This document shows positions 18,806 to 29,512 of a stretch of DNA of 64,000 nt, piece by piece. A program made the position numbers and the translations under genes. A model generated the notes under the pieces. It was given only the letters and a program-made list of their open reading frames with translations, was not told the origin of the DNA and made no database searches. This stretch comes from CAWCWN01 sp963799245 (GTDB lineage: Bacteria; Chloroflexota; Ktedonobacteria; Ktedonobacterales; Ktedonobacteraceae). Position 1 is the first letter of the stretch. Each line of letters begins with the position of its first letter. The DNA lies in the NCBI GenBank assembly GCA_963799245.1, contig CAWCWN010000004.1, positions 434,001 through 498,000 of the forward strand, written 5' to 3'.

Positions 18806-19963
18806 CTACGAGCCTTTGGCCGCCAAACTCTCAAGCAGCTCGACCGCGTGTTCGAGGCCAGGCAGCGCCAGCATCTCCCCCTGGACCTGCCTCGCCTTGG
18901 CACGATAGCTTGGATCGCCCAACACTTGCCGGGTTGCCTCTCCGATGGCCTCAGGAGTCCGGTGATCGACGCTGATCGGGACCACGACCATGGGCACTCC
19001 GACGCTGAGCGCCTTGACGCTGTTGAAGTCACCGTGGGTGATGAACAGGTCGCAGCTTGGCAAGAGCAGCGCCTGCGCGACATAGGGCACCAGATGAACG
19101 TGAGGTGCTTGCGGCCCGAAGCGCGCCGGGTCTTGATCGCGTCCGATGGCAACAATCACGTTGACCGGCTCGTCACCCAGGGCGGCGATGATCGCCTCCA
19201 GTATGCCGGGTGTTTTGTTGAAGACCGTACCCAGGCTCGCGTACACAGTCGGCCGCTTGGGCAGTTCATCGACCCACGCGGGCAGCTTCCCACCGGGGGG
19301 TGCTGTGTTCGTGTGCCGCAGGAAGTGCGTGTGAGGTGGGCGCGGCGCATCCCTGCCCTCCCACGTTGGGGGCATGAAGGCCAGGTGCAGAGCGCGGAAC
19401 GGCATCAGCACGTCTGGATCAGGCGGCAGCCAAAACTCGGCGCGATGGCGAGCCAGCGGCTCGGCCACCAGGCGCCGGTTCCCAGCGAAGTGGTACACGG
19501 TTGGCAAGTCGATCGCGGAGTAGGCGTTGCCGGCGATCGAGGCATGGGGCAGCCCCAGGCATTCGGCGGCCAGGCAGCCGCCGTACTCCATCGACTCGCG
19601 AACGACGAGGTCGGGCGCCCACTGGCGGGCGATGGCCAGCAGGTCGGGGACCATCCGCCGCGTCGTAATGTCGGCGAACATCGTGACGACGAAGGCTCCG
19701 AACTCCGGGCCGGGCGGCGGCATCGGCGGGAACGCCTGCCAGGTCGATTGATCCGAGGTCACCCAGTCCAGGCTGGCGTCGAAGTACGGGAAGCCATAGG
19801 CTTCGACCTCACCGCGGAAGGTGGGCGCAGAGCAAAAGGCGACCTCGTGCCCGGTCGCAGTCAGCGCGTTGGCGACAGGAATCAGCGGGTGGAGATGCCC
19901 GGTTGACGGTTGGACGGTCAAGAGAACTCTCAAGCGGTTTAAATCAGGTGTCGTGGTTGTCAT
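18806..19963 (-). CDS. MGT/UGT-type glycosyltransferase (GT1)
   Basis: 385 aa. The N-terminus LLTVQPSTGHLHPLIPVANAL is the acceptor-binding GHxxP motif of GT1 enzymes that glycosylate macrolides, polyketides and terpenoids. The C-terminal half has VYASLGTVFN and HVHLVPYVAQALLLPSCDLF, ending with the donor-binding FITHGDFNSVKALSVGVPMV. The usual HGGxxS/T appears as HGDFNS, so one Gly of the diphosphate loop is Asp. GC content looks higher than in the flanking decarboxylase gene, consistent with separate acquisition. It may modify a secondary metabolite, but no biosynthetic core gene is adjacent. Confidence 0.88.
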   Translation of the reverse strand: MTTTTPDLNRLRVLLTVQPSTGHLHPLIPVANALTATGHEVAFCSAPTFRGEVEAYGFPYFDASLDWVTSDQSTWQAFPPMPPPGPEFGAFVVTMFADITTRRMVPDLLAIARQWAPDLVVRESMEYGGCLAAECLGLPHASIAGNAYSAIDLPTVYHFAGNRRLVAEPLARHRAEFWLPPDPDVLMPFRALHLAFMPPTWEGRDAPRPPHTHFLRHTNTAPPGGKLPAWVDELPKRPTVYASLGTVFNKTPGILEAIIAALGDEPVNVIVAIGRDQDPARFGPQAPHVHLVPYVAQALLLPSCDLFITHGDFNSVKALSVGVPMVVVPISVDHRTPEAIGEATRQVLGDPSYRAKARQVQGEMLALPGLEHAVELLESLAAKGS

Positions 19964-20091
19964 ATGGACGCTCCTAACGCTACTGTGTCACAAAACCAGA
20001 GGTATGGTACGGTTGCTGCAGAGCCCTTCCGATTTTTATACGGAGTGGTGCGCTGTAGCACATGGCGTTTCAAAGGTGAAGATGGCCCAGC

Positions 20092-20574
20092 CTACTGTCC
20101 GAGCAATTTGAGCTGATACCTTGTCGTGAGTTCGGGCACCCAGTCCATCAAGCGCGTTAAGCCGTAGCGAGCCGCTACTGTCTCGACCTGCTCGAAGGCT
20201 CCTATACGGAAGATCTCAGCCAGTTCGAGAAAGCTGGTCTCCCCCCCTGGCGCGAGGGATTCGAGGGTCCGCGCTGGCTGCGGTCCCGCATTCCAGAGCG
20301 TATGCGGGATGCCGCGCGGTTTCACCACAGGACATCCAGCAGCGGCCTCAATGATCTGGTCGCCTATGCGTAGACCGATCTCCCCCTTCAGCACATAGGT
20401 ATACTCATTTTCACGCGTATGCACATGGGGCCAAACGAGTCGCCCCGGCTCAAGAGTCAACTCGACGAGCGAGAAGACGCCGCCCGTTTGTTGGCTGGAG
20501 ATTAAAATCTCTACTCCCAATCCCCCAAACCAGGCGGATTTCCCCTCCTGAGGTGAACGTGCCATCGATGTCAT
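20092..20574 (-). CDS. Cupin domain protein
   Basis: 160 aa. Cupin motif 1 is PHVHTRENEYTYVLKGEIG (the two His and the Glu are metal ligands) and motif 2 is PRGIPHTLWNAGP (third His). A single conserved beta-barrel covers residues 20-115, with a helical C-terminus (VAARYGLTRLMDWVPEL) typical of cupins annotated as quercetin dioxygenase-like. It probably binds a divalent metal; whether it is an enzyme or a small-molecule sensor is not evident. It is transcribed toward the glycosyltransferase gene, 128 bp away, but need not be in the same operon. Confidence 0.82.
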   Translation of the reverse strand: MTSMARSPQEGKSAWFGGLGVEILISSQQTGGVFSLVELTLEPGRLVWPHVHTRENEYTYVLKGEIGLRIGDQIIEAAAGCPVVKPRGIPHTLWNAGPQPARTLESLAPGGETSFLELAEIFRIGAFEQVETVAARYGLTRLMDWVPELTTRYQLKLLGQ

Positions 20575-21111
20575 GAAAGAGACTCCTTCTTGATTGTTGA
20601 ATTACTTTTTCGCTTTCCCAACGCATAACATTTTCGCTTGCTTGCCAGAGGTAAGCCAAAGGAGCGATCCTCACCAATCTTGGGGTCTCATCCCCGATCC
20701 TGTGGAAAGTAGAGCTGTCAGAGCTTGGAGAAGAACAGGGCCTCTCTGACCATTTTGATGATCATCCCGCTGATCATCGAACTGCTTCCAGATTGCACTC
20801 GCGGAACGGCTATTGAGGAACCTGTCTCTCACCTCCTCCTCTCGAGCAGAAGGTAAGGAACATTCCGCAACTCTTCCCCGCAGTCAGTTTCCCCTCCTTA
20901 TTTGTGAGTGAGGACATGCTCTCCTGCTCTCTCAGGCAATCAGTTTCCTGGTTCGCCGCTCTTCCATGAGACCCTGCTCTCTCACGGTCAGCTCGCTGGC
21001 GTAACAGCGTGCCTGTGCGTAGTATAGCTGGTGAGCAGGGGGAGATACCGCACACCAAAGTTGTAGCTGGTGGGTGATTGTGGCCGGGGATATGGGTGGG
21101 GGGACGGTGAG
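20575..21111. other. Intergenic region between cupin and LAL regulator genes
   Basis: About 540 bases with no supported gene. The GCTGATCATC / GATGATCATC-like bases near 20750-20780 form a small palindromic stretch that could be an operator. The upstream region of the cupin gene is in this segment, so it should hold its promoter. Confidence 0.3.
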
Positions 21112-24100
21112 CTAGAGGAGGTGGAGGGACCTGGCGCGGGCGATAGCCTGGGTGCGGCTCTGTACCCCGAGCTTGCCGCAGAGGTTATAGACGTGCCGCT
21201 TGACCGTGTTCACACTCAGCACGAGGCGCTGGGCGATCTGGCGGTTGGAAGCGCCCTCCAGCAGCAGGCGCAGCACCTCGCGCTCGCGCTCGGTGAGCGG
21301 TTCAGCAAGCGCACTGGGATGAGCAGAGGGGAGAGGGAGATCAGAGAGGGGCTGCTCCCCGAAGGCGGCAAGCAGGGTAGCCACGTACCCTGGGACGCGG
21401 CTGCGAGCATGAACCTGGCGCAGCAAGGCCCGCATCGGCGGCCCCTCATCGACGAAGAGCCGGATGTAGCCCTCCGGCTCTGCGAGGACGAGGACGTGTT
21501 CCGGGGTGGACAGGGCGCTCGTGCGGTCGCCTTGCGCCTCCAGGGCCAGGGCACGCAACACGAGGATGTGCAACACGCTGTCCAGGCGCGCTTTGGCCTG
21601 GGCATCTTGGAGCAGTCGCTCCAGGAGGCGCAGGACCTCCTGGAGGAAAGGAGCCGCCGGATCATCGCGCGCCTGCGCGATGCGTACCCGCGCCAGGGCC
21701 AGGTACTCTCCCTCTCGGGAATAGCTCAGGTCGTCATCCTCCGTGGACAGCCCGCTAGTGTCCGCCCAGCGGATAGCTGCCGCCTGGTTGCCCTGTACCA
21801 GTTCGAGTTGTGCCCGCACGGCGGCTCCCTGGGTCATTAGATGGGGAGCGAAGTGCCGCTGCTCAGCCAGATGTGCCAGGGCATCCAGGGTCGCCAGGGC
21901 TTCACGGGTGTTGCCACGCGCCTGCTGCACGCGAGCGAGGGCGGTGTAGCCCAGGACCGCCATGGAGGGGTCAAGCGATCGCTCTTCATTGCACAGCGCC
22001 ATGCCCTGCACCAGATGCCGTTCAGCTGCCTCCAGCTCGTTGCACTCGCGCAGCAGGTCGCCCAGGCCGAAATAGTAGGAGAGGCTGCTGAACGTAGTGT
22101 GCAGCACCTCCGGCTGTGGGACCGCCTGCACCACCTGGGCATAGGTGGCGGTCGCCTGCCGGAGCCTGCCCTGTAGAACGTGCAGCTGCGCCAACAAGCA
22201 AATGCTCATCACGGTTGCGAAGAGGTTACCCGAGATGCGTATTAAAGCGACCGCCGCTGCGACCTCGTGTTCGGCGGCTGGGGTCACATCCCCATTTATC
22301 AGGTAGGCGCGGATCGTGATCGCGGTAGCACTTGCGCGAGGAAAGACCTCCGCTGTCGGCAGCAGCGCGAATGCCTGATGTGCGAGGGAGATCGCGTGCG
22401 GAAAATCGCCAGAAAAATAAGCAATGCCCGCACGGACGGCGAGCACCCCACCCAGGATGGTCTGCGCCTGCTCAGCAGGCATCTCCTCCCGAATGCCCTC
22501 TTCGGCCTCCTGTAGGCGAACCTTGGCTGCTTCAAACTGATTGGAGTACAGGAGCAATCGTGCGTAGGACACACACAGGAAAGGCCGTGTGCGCACGAGT
22601 GCCTTGGGAAGGGCGCTTAGCCATCCGAGCACCGTGTAGAGCTGACCCTGGAAGGCAGCGGGGAGCGCAATCGGTTCGATCAAGCGGGCAGCGAGCTCAA
22701 CATCGGGCACAGCCAGCGCGTGCTGCACCGCTTCGGCAGGAAGTTCGTGCTGCTCGTACCAGGCGCTGGCTCGTCGATGTAATTGGGGTACTAACGCGGG
22801 TCCTCTCTGTTGTAGATGGCGGCGCAACCCCTCGGCAAACAGGTGGTGATAGCGGTACCAACGCCGTTCGTCGTCGAGAGCGACCACGAACAGGTTCGCT
22901 TTGTCGAGCGCTTCCAGCATCGCCTGGCTCCCCTCCTGCTCTCTCACCGCATCGCAGAGCGGCCCACTGAGCCGTTCCAGGATCGAGGTGTGTAACAGAA
23001 ACGTCTGCACCGGTGCGGGCTGCCGCGCGAGCACTTCTTCGCTTAAATAGTCGAGCACATAGCGATGGCTGCCCGTGAAGGCTGCCAGAAACGCGGAGAC
23101 ATCGGCTCGGCCCTGCAACGAGAGTGCAGCCAGTTGCAGCCCGGCAATCCAGCCTTCGGTGCGGTTCTCGAGGATGGCAATGGCTTCGGGGGGCAGGTCC
23201 AGTCCCATCACCGCCTGGAGAAACGTGCTCACCTCGGCGGCTCCAAAACGTAAGTCAGCAATTCGTACCTCGCAGAGCTGTCCCTGGGCCCGTAGTCGTG
23301 CCAGCGGCAGCGGGGGGTCAGCGCGGCTCGCCAGGATGAGGTGCAACTGCGGGGGCAGGTGCTCCAGCAGGAAGGTCATCCCGCGCTGAATGCTTTCGTC
23401 AGCGATGACATGGTAGTCATCGAGTACGAGGGCGAAGTCCCCTTCATGGCCTGCCAGGTCATTGGTCAGCACGGCAATCACGGTCTCCGGCGATGGCGGC
23501 TGCGGGGTGCGCAGCAATGCGAGCGCCGTTATCCCCGTCTGTGGATCAAGCGTCTGCAGGGCGGCAATCAGGTAGGAGAGAAAGCTGGTAGAGTCATTAT
23601 CCTCCGACCCCAACGAGAGCCAGGCAGCAAGCGTGCCACTTTCCGCCAGCCATTGAGCAAGCAGCGTGGTTTTGCCAAACCCAGCCGGTGCCGAGATAAG
23701 GGTGAGCGCACGTTCCATGCCTTGCTGGAGTTGCTCAGTCAGGTGAGGACGCAGCACCAGGTGTGGCCGCGGGCGCGGAATGTGGAGCTTGGTTGCCAGC
23801 AGGGAGATGAGGGGATCACCTGGCTGGCTGGCCGGTGCTGGCGCCTCTTCGTCAGCGTTGGCCTGCGCGTCCCTGTCAGCTATCTGTGCCAGCGTCTGGG
23901 CCGCCGCGTTCAGCCGATCAAGCGTCAAGACGTCTGACTTGCCCAGGTAGGTGGAGGAGAGTTTGCCCTGCTGTTTGCGATAGGCTTTCCAGTACCAGCC
24001 CCCGCGCTTGTGGCCTGCTTGCTCCCGGCGAGCCGTGAAGGTGCCAGCCGCACTGACAAACGCGAACGTCGAGGCGGTTTCTAACCAGGCGAACCAGGCG

Positions 24101-24177
24101 GCTGTGCCCACGGTCAGTGCCTGCTCTTGCTCGTCCTGGCGATAGACCAGGATATCACCCTGTACGGTGGCAGTCAT
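21112..24177 (-). CDS. LuxR family, MalT-like ATP-dependent transcriptional regulator (LAL type)
   Basis: 1021 aa. An N-terminal 120-residue unit (AWFAWLETASTFAFVS, KRGGWYWKAYRKQQGK) precedes the STAND ATPase: Walker A SAPAGFGKTTLLAQWL near 165, Walker B DFALVLDDYHVI and the sensor ILASRADPPLPLARLRAQ. A long array of TPR-like helices (about 480-900) senses the ligand, and a C-terminal LuxR helix-turn-helix (LTEREREVLRLLLEGASNRQ ...VKRHVYNLCGKLGV) binds DNA. It would be a signal-integrating activator, switched on by inducer plus ATP. High GC and length fit the many such regulators in Ktedonobacteria. The target may be the divergent or neighbouring accessory genes. Confidence 0.93.
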   Translation of the reverse strand: MTATVQGDILVYRQDEQEQALTVGTAAWFAWLETASTFAFVSAAGTFTARREQAGHKRGGWYWKAYRKQQGKLSSTYLGKSDVLTLDRLNAAAQTLAQIADRDAQANADEEAPAPASQPGDPLISLLATKLHIPRPRPHLVLRPHLTEQLQQGMERALTLISAPAGFGKTTLLAQWLAESGTLAAWLSLGSEDNDSTSFLSYLIAALQTLDPQTGITALALLRTPQPPSPETVIAVLTNDLAGHEGDFALVLDDYHVIADESIQRGMTFLLEHLPPQLHLILASRADPPLPLARLRAQGQLCEVRIADLRFGAAEVSTFLQAVMGLDLPPEAIAILENRTEGWIAGLQLAALSLQGRADVSAFLAAFTGSHRYVLDYLSEEVLARQPAPVQTFLLHTSILERLSGPLCDAVREQEGSQAMLEALDKANLFVVALDDERRWYRYHHLFAEGLRRHLQQRGPALVPQLHRRASAWYEQHELPAEAVQHALAVPDVELAARLIEPIALPAAFQGQLYTVLGWLSALPKALVRTRPFLCVSYARLLLYSNQFEAAKVRLQEAEEGIREEMPAEQAQTILGGVLAVRAGIAYFSGDFPHAISLAHQAFALLPTAEVFPRASATAITIRAYLINGDVTPAAEHEVAAAVALIRISGNLFATVMSICLLAQLHVLQGRLRQATATYAQVVQAVPQPEVLHTTFSSLSYYFGLGDLLRECNELEAAERHLVQGMALCNEERSLDPSMAVLGYTALARVQQARGNTREALATLDALAHLAEQRHFAPHLMTQGAAVRAQLELVQGNQAAAIRWADTSGLSTEDDDLSYSREGEYLALARVRIAQARDDPAAPFLQEVLRLLERLLQDAQAKARLDSVLHILVLRALALEAQGDRTSALSTPEHVLVLAEPEGYIRLFVDEGPPMRALLRQVHARSRVPGYVATLLAAFGEQPLSDLPLPSAHPSALAEPLTEREREVLRLLLEGASNRQIAQRLVLSVNTVKRHVYNLCGKLGVQSRTQAIARARSLHLL

Positions 24178-24346
24178 GGCTGGCTCCTCTCGGCTGTCAA
24201 ACCGTTTCTCTCCAAGGCCCGGTTACCGAACAGTTCCCGACCACGCCAGAGTATAACATAGTTAGCGGACATCTGCAACGCAGAGTTGGATTGTTCGCCC
24301 GGTTTTGGTTCAGGTGGACTGACCACCCTTTTCAAACCTCATCTAG

Positions 24347-26325
24347 CCAGGTGTCTTCACGATCGCAGTCTCTAGGTTTGGTTGGGGCTGGACAGGGCTC
24401 ACTGGTGGAGAGAGTGCAATAACTATCACAAGCACTTCCAAAGGGATTACCACAGCAAAAGCACTGCAAGCGGGAAATACCCCTTGGGACTGGATGCAGC
24501 TTCTTTTAGTTCCCGCTATGCTTACTATTGGTGGTTTCTGGCTCAATAAAATACAGAAAGATAGAGAAGAGGACGTTGCAAAAGGACGACAGCTATTAGA
24601 ACGCGAAAATAGAGAAGATAACAGGCATGAAGTGGCGCTCCAAGCGTACATCGACAAAATATCAGAACTTCTCCTTGAGAAGCACTCGGCTGTGTCAAAA
24701 CTAGAAAACGAGGAGGTACGAAAGATAGCACGAGTGCGAACGTTGAGGGTACTTCGTGGATTAGATGGAGCTCGTAAAGGAAGTGTGCTCCAATTCCTCT
24801 ACGAGTCTGGACTTATAGAAAAAGGCAAAAGTATTATCGAGGAGGCTCATTGGCCAGGATCTGAGCCGCCTGACGCACCTGGCGGGAGGCTATCTGCAAC
24901 GGTGGCCAGAAGGGGGCAGTCGCCTGGAGCTCTTTGCTCAGCAGCTGGTGTAACTGCTTTAAAGCCGGGGATAACCTTTTTTTTCCTGCACGCGCGCAAT
25001 GGAGTCGCTGATCTGGGTCACACGCTCGTACAAGCGCAGACCTGGCGCATCTAAGGGAGAGCGTCCATCATCGGTCAAAGACGCGCGTACGGCCAGACAA
25101 TAGCCGGCTCGCTTCGTTTTCGGGCGTGGGGCGCTCTTCCAAGGCGCGCTCAATGGGCCGCACCCCGCGCAGCTGCTGCTTCAATTGCGTTTTGGCATGC
25201 CGATCAGCGTCGTAGAGGGGCTTGGTGGCATCCTTGAGATAGTGAAACTGACAGAGCTGATAGGGTACCTTGAGGAAAGACAAAGGCCACCGCACTGCCG
25301 ATGGTCTCTTCGCCATCCGAGATCACCGCTGTGACCGGCACCTCCAATTGCTCCAGCAGGTGCTTGACTTCCTGCAACAACGCGGTCAAATCACCTGCGT
25401 ACTGCTGAGCGACGGGCGCGCTAAGAGGATTTCTGCGGAGCGGCAGTCGCGGACCACCCAGAGCACCTCATGCCCCACATCCGGCTGTAACACATCGAGG
25501 GCCAGGATCACGTGCCTTGCTTCTGAAGCAGTGCCTTGATCCGCTCGTGATCAGTGATCCGCAAGGCCACCAGTTCTTCATAGCGGTGCATCAAATGGGT
25601 GACACTGCGCAGCGCAATGTTGACGCCACGGGCCAGCAGAGCCTGATGCATTTCGGGCACACTGCGATGTTCCCGAAAACGCCATTGGCCAATCAAAGCA
25701 ATGACATCCAGCCCAAACTCGCCATGTGGCAGTGCCCAACCGCCTTCTTCTTCGGGACGCTGGCGGCGATGATAATTGGGACAGTCCGACTGGACGCATT
25801 GGTGGATCACCAGGGTCAAGTGCCACTGGCCGGACAAGGTGATCAGTTTTGCTGTGCGGAGCTATTTTGATTGAGGCCGATTTGAGCGGAGAAGACCCAC
25901 TCGATGATGAACCATTTCCTGGCGACCGTGCGGCCAATCTAAGCGGAGCCAACCTAATTGAAGCTGACCTGCACGGTGCCAATTTGAGTTGGGCTAACTT
26001 AAGCAGAGCCGACTTGAGTGGAGCTAATTTCAGGGAAGCTGACCCGTTCCCTTTGTCCTGTTTGGGAGTGTATGAGGATGATTACGAACTGTTATACTGT
26101 TTCATGGTGAAGATGATATGTAATGACGCCATTCGATAGGGCCAGTAGGCCAGTCTTCCTGTGCTAACATATCTTTTCCTTGGTGAAACAGTATTACCTG
26201 CCAACCTCCGTAACACCTACCTCATCAAGGCAAACCTAACCGGAGACAACGTTACTTCTGAACAACTCCATCAAGCTAAATCACTCGAAGACGCAATCAT
26301 GCCCGATAGGTCAAGACACCCCTAA
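24347..26325 (+). pseudogene. Pentapeptide-repeat membrane protein gene, 5' truncated and split by an IS fragment
   Basis: From 24347 the open frame reads SRFGWGWTGLTGGESAITIT, then a hydrophobic segment (LLLVPAMLTIGGFWLN) and a helical part ending GLIEKGKSIIE at about 24845. There 1 kb of transposase sequence is inserted. After it the same kind of protein resumes (25850 on) as LIEADLSGEDP..ANLSGANLIEADLHGANLSW, clear A(D/N)Lxx pentapeptide repeats forming a beta-helix. It is disrupted again near 26045-26190 and ends ANLRNTYLIKANLTGDN..SEQLHQAKSL to the stop at 26323. No start codon is preserved at the 5' end (stop at 24344). Function unknown; not expressed intact. Confidence 0.75.
24846..25845 (-). 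mobile_element. Internal transposase fragment inserted in the pentapeptide gene
   Basis: Almost identical to 11432-12441 (same order, only scattered substitutions and a few 1-2 base indels), i.e. an internal slice of the zinc-ribbon transposase on the minus strand. Neither IS end is present: the left junction follows GAGGCTC and the right junction is GTGATCA. The coding frame is broken by indels (around 25105, 25275 and 25400). It therefore arrived by recombination, repair or gene conversion rather than normal transposition, or the ends were later deleted. Confidence 0.85.
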
Positions 26326-26594
26326 GGAAAACAAGGTTGTAGTCCAATGGATAGGAAAGGTATATGTCAAGCAGGTCGTGGCGAGGTTTCACCTGGGGTG
26401 GCCTCATTCGTGAGATGGCCCCGGTATTGTGGCTCTTCCGCTGAAGTTGTACAATGCAGCGGTATCCACAGAGGGGGGGCTTGTACTGACAGCTAGCAGG
26501 ACGATGCTCTTTTCCTCGCAGTCTGTCACTGTTTACACTGTTAGCGAGGTTGGAGCGGCGAGCAGTCTGTTTTTCAATGAAGAAAGGATTTCGT

Positions 26595-27571
26595 ATGAGT
26601 AACAGCACCGTTCCGATCAAAGAGTTCCGCCTTGAACTGAGCGATCTGACCTACAGGGTCACGATCTGGTCCGCCCCGAATCAGTCCTTGCTCAGCCCAA
26701 TGGCATGTTGTTGACATCAGACGGCCGTGGTGGCGTGACCCGAATCAATCCCGATGGCTCCCAGCAATTTCTCGGTGGTCTGGGTGGCAATGAACCAAAT
26801 GGTCTGGCGATGACCGATGATGGCTCCCTCATTGTCGCCAACCTCGGCCTGGGCAAAGTTCAGAAACTCCACCCCGATGGGTATGTTGGAGACCTGTTGA
26901 CAGAGGTGGATGGGGTGAGCATCACCACGCCAAACTTTGTCTTCCTTGATAGCCGTAATCGGCTCTGGATTTCTGTCATGACGCGAGAGCACCACTGGTG
27001 GCCTGCGGCGGCGGCATCACGCCCTGATGGCTATATCGTCCTGCTCGACGAAAAGGGGCCGCGTATCGTGGCAGACGGGATCTCGCTGACAAATGAGATT
27101 CGCCTCGATGCCCAGGAAGAGTATCTGTACGTAGTTGAAACCATGATGAATCATCTGCTGCGTTTCCGCATCCAGCCCGATGGGAGCCTGACCAGCAAAG
27201 AAATATTTGGGCCAAACAATCTGGGCACAGGAGCAGCTATCGATGGCTTCAGCTTCGATGCCGAAGGCAATGTCTGGGTCACACTAGTCCTGCGCAATGG
27301 CCTGGGCATCATCACTGCCGACGGTGACTACCACGTCGTCATCGAAGACCCACGCGAGGATGTCCTCAAAAGCTTCGAGGAGCAAATCGCCAATGGCACG
27401 GCAGAACCAAATGATATGGCGCTGGCAGCCAGCCCCAACCTGCAATTTATCACGAGTCTCGCCTTCGGTGGCCCAGACCTGCGCACGGCCTATCTCGGCT
27501 CACTGGCGATGAGCACGCTTCCCACCTTCCAATCGCCTGTGGCCGGATTACCCTTGCGGTATTGGAAATAG
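26595..27571 (+). pseudogene. SMP-30/gluconolactonase-like beta-propeller protein, one frameshift near the start
   Basis: The ATG at 26595 follows GAAAGGA with good spacing and reads MSNSTVPIKEFRLELSDL. The frame then moves by one base near 26665-26690 to LVRPESVLAQPNGMLLTSDG and continues to 27571 (main frame open from 26705, 288 aa). Propeller strands are seen as repeated GxxxRINPDG, NGLAMTDDGSLIVANLG and FSFDAEGNVWVTLV; acidic and Asn residues of the calcium-bound lactonase site (PNG, NDM) are present. It would hydrolyse a sugar lactone or act as a related arylesterase. With the frameshift, translation could still begin at internal sites, so activity is uncertain. Confidence 0.72.
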
Positions 27572-27732
27572 TCAAGCTCCTCTGATACACATCGCCAGTG
27601 GGCGAAAAAATTGGCGGCAAAAGCAAATCGCATGGTTTAAAAGGCGCATTAGACGGCAATCATAGAAAACCTTTCTGGAGACCCTCATGCCTTCAGGCTG
27701 AGGGAGAAAAGAAAGGCGCCCGCAGGTGTAAT

Positions 27733-29281
27733 CGGTAGTTTGTTGACGAGGGTCAAGCTGAACTGTAGAGTGAGATAGCGTGCCCCCGTTCAAGCCACTT
27801 GAGGAGGAACTGCAACGCAGGAGGCGGGGGCAGTGGCGACCAGCCCCGCCAATAGTGCCGCAGCATGATCCAGGGCTCCAACCATCCTCGCACCGCTCGC
27901 AGTGCCGCTGGCCAGGACACCTGTGGCCGAGTTCCTTTTCCCTCGCTGATTTTGTTTCCCCGTTCCTGCTGCATCAGCAGGAACACTGGTGTGGAGGGGA
28001 GCTTGTGGCTCAGATGGCTCTCGAGCCTCTTCCGTCGCGCTGGCAAAGGGGTGACTGGCATGATACCAGCAAAACGAGAACGCACACCAGACTAACTGCC
28101 AGTGCCGCCGGATGGCCTGGTCGCTTCTCACCTGGTACTGGGACCACCCCAGGGCATGTTTGACGTGTTTGTAGCTCTGCTCCACCCACATACGCAGCCC
28201 GTACAACCGGATCACCTTTTCCAGGCTGGCTGGAGGGAACGGCGGTTCGCTTCCAGGGTGTGGCGTTGGCACAGGCAGGTTGGTCACCAGGTACCAGGTG
28301 GAGGCATCGGGCAGCGTCTGTGGATCAGTGGTGGCCACGATGGCGCGTTCTTGCTTGTCTGGCCCATAGGGCCCAGCCGCAATCTCCAAGACCCACCAGT
28401 CCTGGCTGCTGCCTGAGCTCCACGTCCTGGTGATGCGCACCCATGTGCCCGGCTGCTCGACACTCACCCAGCCAGCCTTATGCGCCACGTCTTGCAGCGT
28501 CCCTGCGACATCTTCTGGACGCGCGCCCGTCATGCGAGGGTTTCAGGGCCATCATATATGGCACCTTCAGCTTGCGCAGCCCACCCCTCAAGGTGCGATC
28601 CTCCCCGTAGAACGAGTCGGCTACCACCGCTCGGAACGGGATCCCCTCCGCGAGAGCGCGCGCGACCACTTGCAAGGCGATCTTGAGCTTGGTGCGGAAC
28701 TGCGGATCGTTCTTCCCCTTGGTAAAGTACACCGCTGGGGTAGAGGGCTCGACGTCAACGGGGTAATAGACCCGTTCGTCGGCCCACAAACTGCTGACGG
28801 AGACCACGCCATTGTCAATTTTGCCCAGATTCGCCAGATATTGGCGGCTGACGTGGGCGGTCTGGTGGCCATCTTTCCGATCCCCGGTCTCATCGATCAC
28901 CAGAACCCCGCGCGCAGTGGGCGCGGTCGATGGATCCTCCTGCAGCAGGGAAAGTCGCTTGGCCTCCACCTTGCGCTCATCCCAGGTGGATTCGGCTCCG
29001 AAACCATTGCAGTTTTTGCGCTCGCGGCAACTGCGCTCCGACCAATGGTTCGGTATTGACGAGCCCCGTCAGGATCTTGTGTCGTTCGGTGGGCAAGAGC
29101 AGGCCCTCCAGGTAGCGACGAAATGCTTCGCGTTGGTTGCTCTTCGCGAACAGGTCGTCGAAGTGCCTGGCGTAGGCTTCCAGCGGCTCGGGAGCTGGGA
29201 TAATATCGATTCGCTTCGTCATCTCACATTCCTCCCCTCCCCATATGTTATCACACTTTCTCCCCTGGCAACAAACTACCG
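27733..29281 (-). mobile_element. IS701-like insertion sequence
   Basis: The ends share CGGTAGTTTGTTG (27733 on) and its reverse complement CAACAAACTACCG (ending 29281), enclosing 1549 bp with one transposase on the minus strand. The flanks have TAAT on the left and TTAA on the right, so a clean target duplication is not visible. The same terminal repeats bound a 136-bp non-coding element at 44730-44865. Confidence 0.8.
27790..29222 (-). pseudogene. IS701-family transposase, two frameshifts
   Basis: Begins MTKRIDIIPAPEPLEAYARH (29222) after GAGGAATGTGAG. The first frame ends near 28985 (LVNTEPLVGAQLPRAQKLQW). The middle frame has GVLVIDETGDRKDG (first Asp of DDE) and AVVADSFYGEDRTLRGGL (second Asp). 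The third frame, from about 28540, has RLYGLRMWVEQSYKHVKHAL (catalytic Glu) and a helical tail. The break points near 28985 and 28545 leave family sequence on both sides, so it is one gene with two small indels. It is probably inactive. Confidence 0.8.
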
Positions 29282-29512
29282 TTAATCCGCTGCGTCGCCA
29301 CGCATGATAATAGTACGAAACCGTGCCATACGGCGGGAAATCGCCGGGCAAATCTCGTCATGTGCAACCGTTTCGATTGAGGTAGAAAATGGCGTTGAGG
29401 ATTTCCCGCCTGGAATATTCGATTTTGCGGCCCAATCGTTTGGGACCAGGGAGAAGTGGTTCGATCCATTGTCACTCCGCGTCACTCAGGTCAGTCGTAT
29501 AGGTTTTTCGGT

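Noticed and set aside
18668..19906. 412-codon plus-strand ORF
   Set aside because: It is antisense to the well-conserved GT1 glycosyltransferase gene. Long shadows of this kind are expected in GC-rich DNA.
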